From: Bradyrhizobium uaiense
Lineage (GTDB): Bacteria; Pseudomonadota; Alphaproteobacteria; Rhizobiales; Xanthobacteraceae
Direction: 5' to 3'
Assembly: GCF_010811875.1 (NCBI RefSeq)
Contig: NZ_VKHP01000087.1
Coordinates: 1 to 32,823, forward strand
DNA: 32,823 nt
Part shown: positions 31,216-32,823 of the stretch, piece by piece
Layout of the letters: the number at the start of each line of letters is the position of its first letter
How positions within the stretch are numbered: position 1 is the stretch's first letter
Translations under genes and position numbers: made by a program
Notes under the pieces: generated by a model
Databases searched by the model: none
What the model saw: the letters and a program-made list of their open reading frames with translations, nothing else
What the model was told of the DNA's origin: nothing

Positions 31216-32670
31216 ATGACGAATGCAACGCATGACCAAACTGTGAGTCTGCGAAAACCTGTCGCGGACAATATCATCGCGCGCTTTTCGCAGGCCCTGG
31301 TGGCGTTTGCGGAACGCTGGTTTCCGGATGCGTACGTCTTCGTCCTGATCGCGGTGATTGCGGTTGCCGTAGGTGCGATCCTGCATGGCGGTTCACCGCT
31401 CGCCGTCAGCCGCGTGTTCGGCGATGGCTTCTGGAATCTGATTCCGTTCACGATGCAGATGGCACTGGTCGCGATCGGCGGCTACGTCGTGGCGATGTCA
31501 CCGCCAGTGGCGGCCGTACTTGCGCGGCTCGCGAGCGTGCCGAGGACCGGGCGCGGCGCGGTGGTCTTCGTCGGCGTGCTCAGCATCTTTCTCTCGCTGC
31601 TGAACTGGGGCCTCAGCCTGATCTTCTCCGGCCTCCTGGTGCGGGAAATCGCGCGGCGCACCGACATTCGGCTGGACTATCGGGCGGCCGGTGCGGCCGG
31701 CTATCTCGGCCTCGGTTGCGGCTTCACCCTCGGCATCACGTCGTCAGCCGCGCAGCTCCAGGCCAATGCCGGCAGCATTCCGGCATCGCTTCTGCCGATC
31801 ACCGGCGTGATCGGTTTCTCGGAGACCATCCTGACCTGGCAGAACATGGTCACCGTCGTGATGGTGACGGTGGTGTCGGCCGCGATCTGCTATTTCACCA
31901 CGCCTGCGCCTGAGCAGGCCAAGACCGCGGAAGACCTTGGCGTGGCGCTCGGCGACGACCGCATCGAGGCCAGGAAACCGACCCGTCCGGGCGACTGGCT
32001 CGAATTCAGCCCGCTGCTGACGATCTTGATCGCTCTGCTTGCCGCGGGTTGGCTATGGCAAACGTTCCAGTCGGGCAACCCGCTGATCACGCTGTCGGGG
32101 CTCAACACCTACAACTTCGTCTTCCTGATTCTCGGCATCGTGCTGCACTGGCGGCCGCGTAGCCTGGTCGAGTCGTTCTCCAAGGCGATGCCGAGCGTCT
32201 CCGGCGTGCTGTTGCAGTTTCCGTTCTATGCCGGCGTCGCGCAGATCCTGACCAAGGTGCCGAACAGCAGCGGCACCACACTGTCGGACACGATCGCGCA
32301 CTGGTTCGTTGGCGCTTCCAGCAATTCAACCGTGTTCTCGTTCCTGGTCGGAATCTATTCGGCGCTGCTTGGCTTCTTCGTGCCGTCGGCCGGCGGCAAG
32401 TGGATCATCGAGGCGCCCTACATCATGAAGGCGGCCAACGATATCGGCGCGCATCTCGGCTGGACGGTGATGGTCTACAACATCGCCGAGACGCTGCCGA
32501 ACTTCATCAACCCGTTCTGGATGCTGCCGCTGCTCGGCATTCTCGGCCTGAAGTCGAAGGACCTGATCGGCTACACGTCGGTGCAGTTCTTCATCCACTT
32601 CCCGATCGTGATGCTGCTGGCGGCGATCCTGATGGCGACCTTCGCCTATCACCCGCCGATCCTGCGCTGA
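31216..32670 (+). CDS. Short-chain fatty acid transporter, AtoE family
   Basis: A 484-residue membrane protein of the AtoE/SCFA_trans family (TIGR00366 type), thought to import acetoacetate, butyrate and other short acids. About 11-12 hydrophobic segments are visible, for example AYVFVLIAVIAVAVGAIL, AVVFVGVLSIFLSLLNWGLSLIF and LTILIALLAAGWLW. The motifs NWGLSLIFSGLLVREIARR and FFVPSAGGKWIIEAPYI are characteristic of the family. The start is ATG 31216 (TTG 31213 is adjacent) with AAGGGGAT upstream, 52 bases after the molybdopterin fusion gene, so both are probably one operon under the GntR regulator. Its presence suggests the fusion enzyme acts on a short carboxylic acid, which is inference. 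Confidence 0.93.
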   Translation: MTNATHDQTVSLRKPVADNIIARFSQALVAFAERWFPDAYVFVLIAVIAVAVGAILHGGSPLAVSRVFGDGFWNLIPFTMQMALVAIGGYVVAMSPPVAAVLARLASVPRTGRGAVVFVGVLSIFLSLLNWGLSLIFSGLLVREIARRTDIRLDYRAAGAAGYLGLGCGFTLGITSSAAQLQANAGSIPASLLPITGVIGFSETILTWQNMVTVVMVTVVSAAICYFTTPAPEQAKTAEDLGVALGDDRIEARKPTRPGDWLEFSPLLTILIALLAAGWLWQTFQSGNPLITLSGLNTYNFVFLILGIVLHWRPRSLVESFSKAMPSVSGVLLQFPFYAGVAQILTKVPNSSGTTLSDTIAHWFVGASSNSTVFSFLVGIYSALLGFFVPSAGGKWIIEAPYIMKAANDIGAHLGWTVMVYNIAETLPNFINPFWMLPLLGILGLKSKDLIGYTSVQFFIHFPIVMLLAAILMATFAYHPPILR

Positions 32671-32678
32671 GCGATCAT

Positions 32679-32707
32679 GGCCGGGCAGCAGCACGCGCTG
32701 CCCGGCC
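32679..32707 (+). terminator. Strong hairpin after the transporter gene
   Basis: GGCCGGGCAGC (32679-32689) pairs perfectly with GCTGCCCGGCC (32697-32707) around a 7-base loop, 9 bases after the stop. AATATCC follows rather than a T-run, so termination would be of the U-tract-poor kind or the hairpin protects the mRNA end. The remaining 116 bases to the window edge show no gene. Confidence 0.6.
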
Positions 32708-32823
32708 AATATCCGCAAATTCGGCGGCTCGCACCCGCCGTCACCAAAACTGTGCTGCTTTTCCCGCCTGTCGCGAACAAGGCATCGCGCCGGGCCATCA
32801 TCTTTGGTCAGTCATTTCATTGA

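Noticed and set aside
29753..31216. 487-residue plus-strand frame overlapping the molybdopterin fusion
   Set aside because: An out-of-frame shadow of the FNR and ferredoxin modules, Arg/Ala-rich, without motifs.
1..32823. CRISPR array, toxin-antitoxin pair, intact insertion sequence or phage genes
   Set aside because: No regularly spaced repeats, transposase motifs, terminal inverted repeats or phage structural genes were recognised on either strand.

Overview
The window is a high-GC, densely coding stretch typical of an alphaproteobacterium, most likely Bradyrhizobium or a close relative. This is inferred from gene content (acyl-CoA catabolism, an orphan ABC binding protein, many TetR regulators) and codon choice, not from a marker gene. 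No CRISPR array, rRNA or intact transposase was seen.

Left flank (1-4012): the 3' part of an amidase, the decayed tail of a chemotaxis receptor, an AraC-type regulator with a downstream alpha/beta hydrolase, and a gene-free stretch. Core catabolic island (4013-18379): a zinc-free NADP-dependent reductase (minus strand) faces an operon of Old Yellow Enzyme (OYE), SDR, a wrecked acyl-CoA synthetase, an MDR reductase, a periplasmic binding protein, a DUF3237 protein and a GST. Next come a minus-strand thioesterase-TetR pair and a divergent operon: TetR, NTF2-like protein, GST, second OYE-like flavin oxidoreductase, second NTF2-like protein, DUF7002-like protein, extended SDR, and finally a NemR-like TetR with its own promoter. 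A 17-bp sequence recurs identically in front of the NemR-like gene and in the OYE/reductase divergent promoter region, with a one-base variant beside it. This ties both ends of the island into one regulon.

Middle (18380-22692): a monomeric NADP-isocitrate dehydrogenase, a damaged tRNA-Lys(CTT)-like sequence, a decayed gene-poor stretch and a truncated IclR gene. This looks like a recombination boundary. Right part (22789-26923): a thiolase, SDR and enoyl-CoA hydratase operon closed by a clear intrinsic terminator, then an acyl-CoA dehydrogenase. Together these supply every step type of a beta-oxidation spiral.

Right end (26940-32823): an FCD-type GntR regulator is divergent from an 1145-residue protein that joins a molybdopterin oxidoreductase, a ferredoxin-NAD(P)H reductase module and a plant-type [2Fe-2S] domain. 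An AtoE-type short-chain fatty acid transporter follows. A 36-bp interrupted dyad lies over the predicted start of transcription of the fusion gene.

A plausible joint reading is uptake of a small carboxylic acid or enone-type compound, activation to a CoA ester, C=C reduction by the OYE and MDR enzymes, electrophile clearance by GSTs, and beta-oxidation. The actual substrate cannot be read from the sequence.
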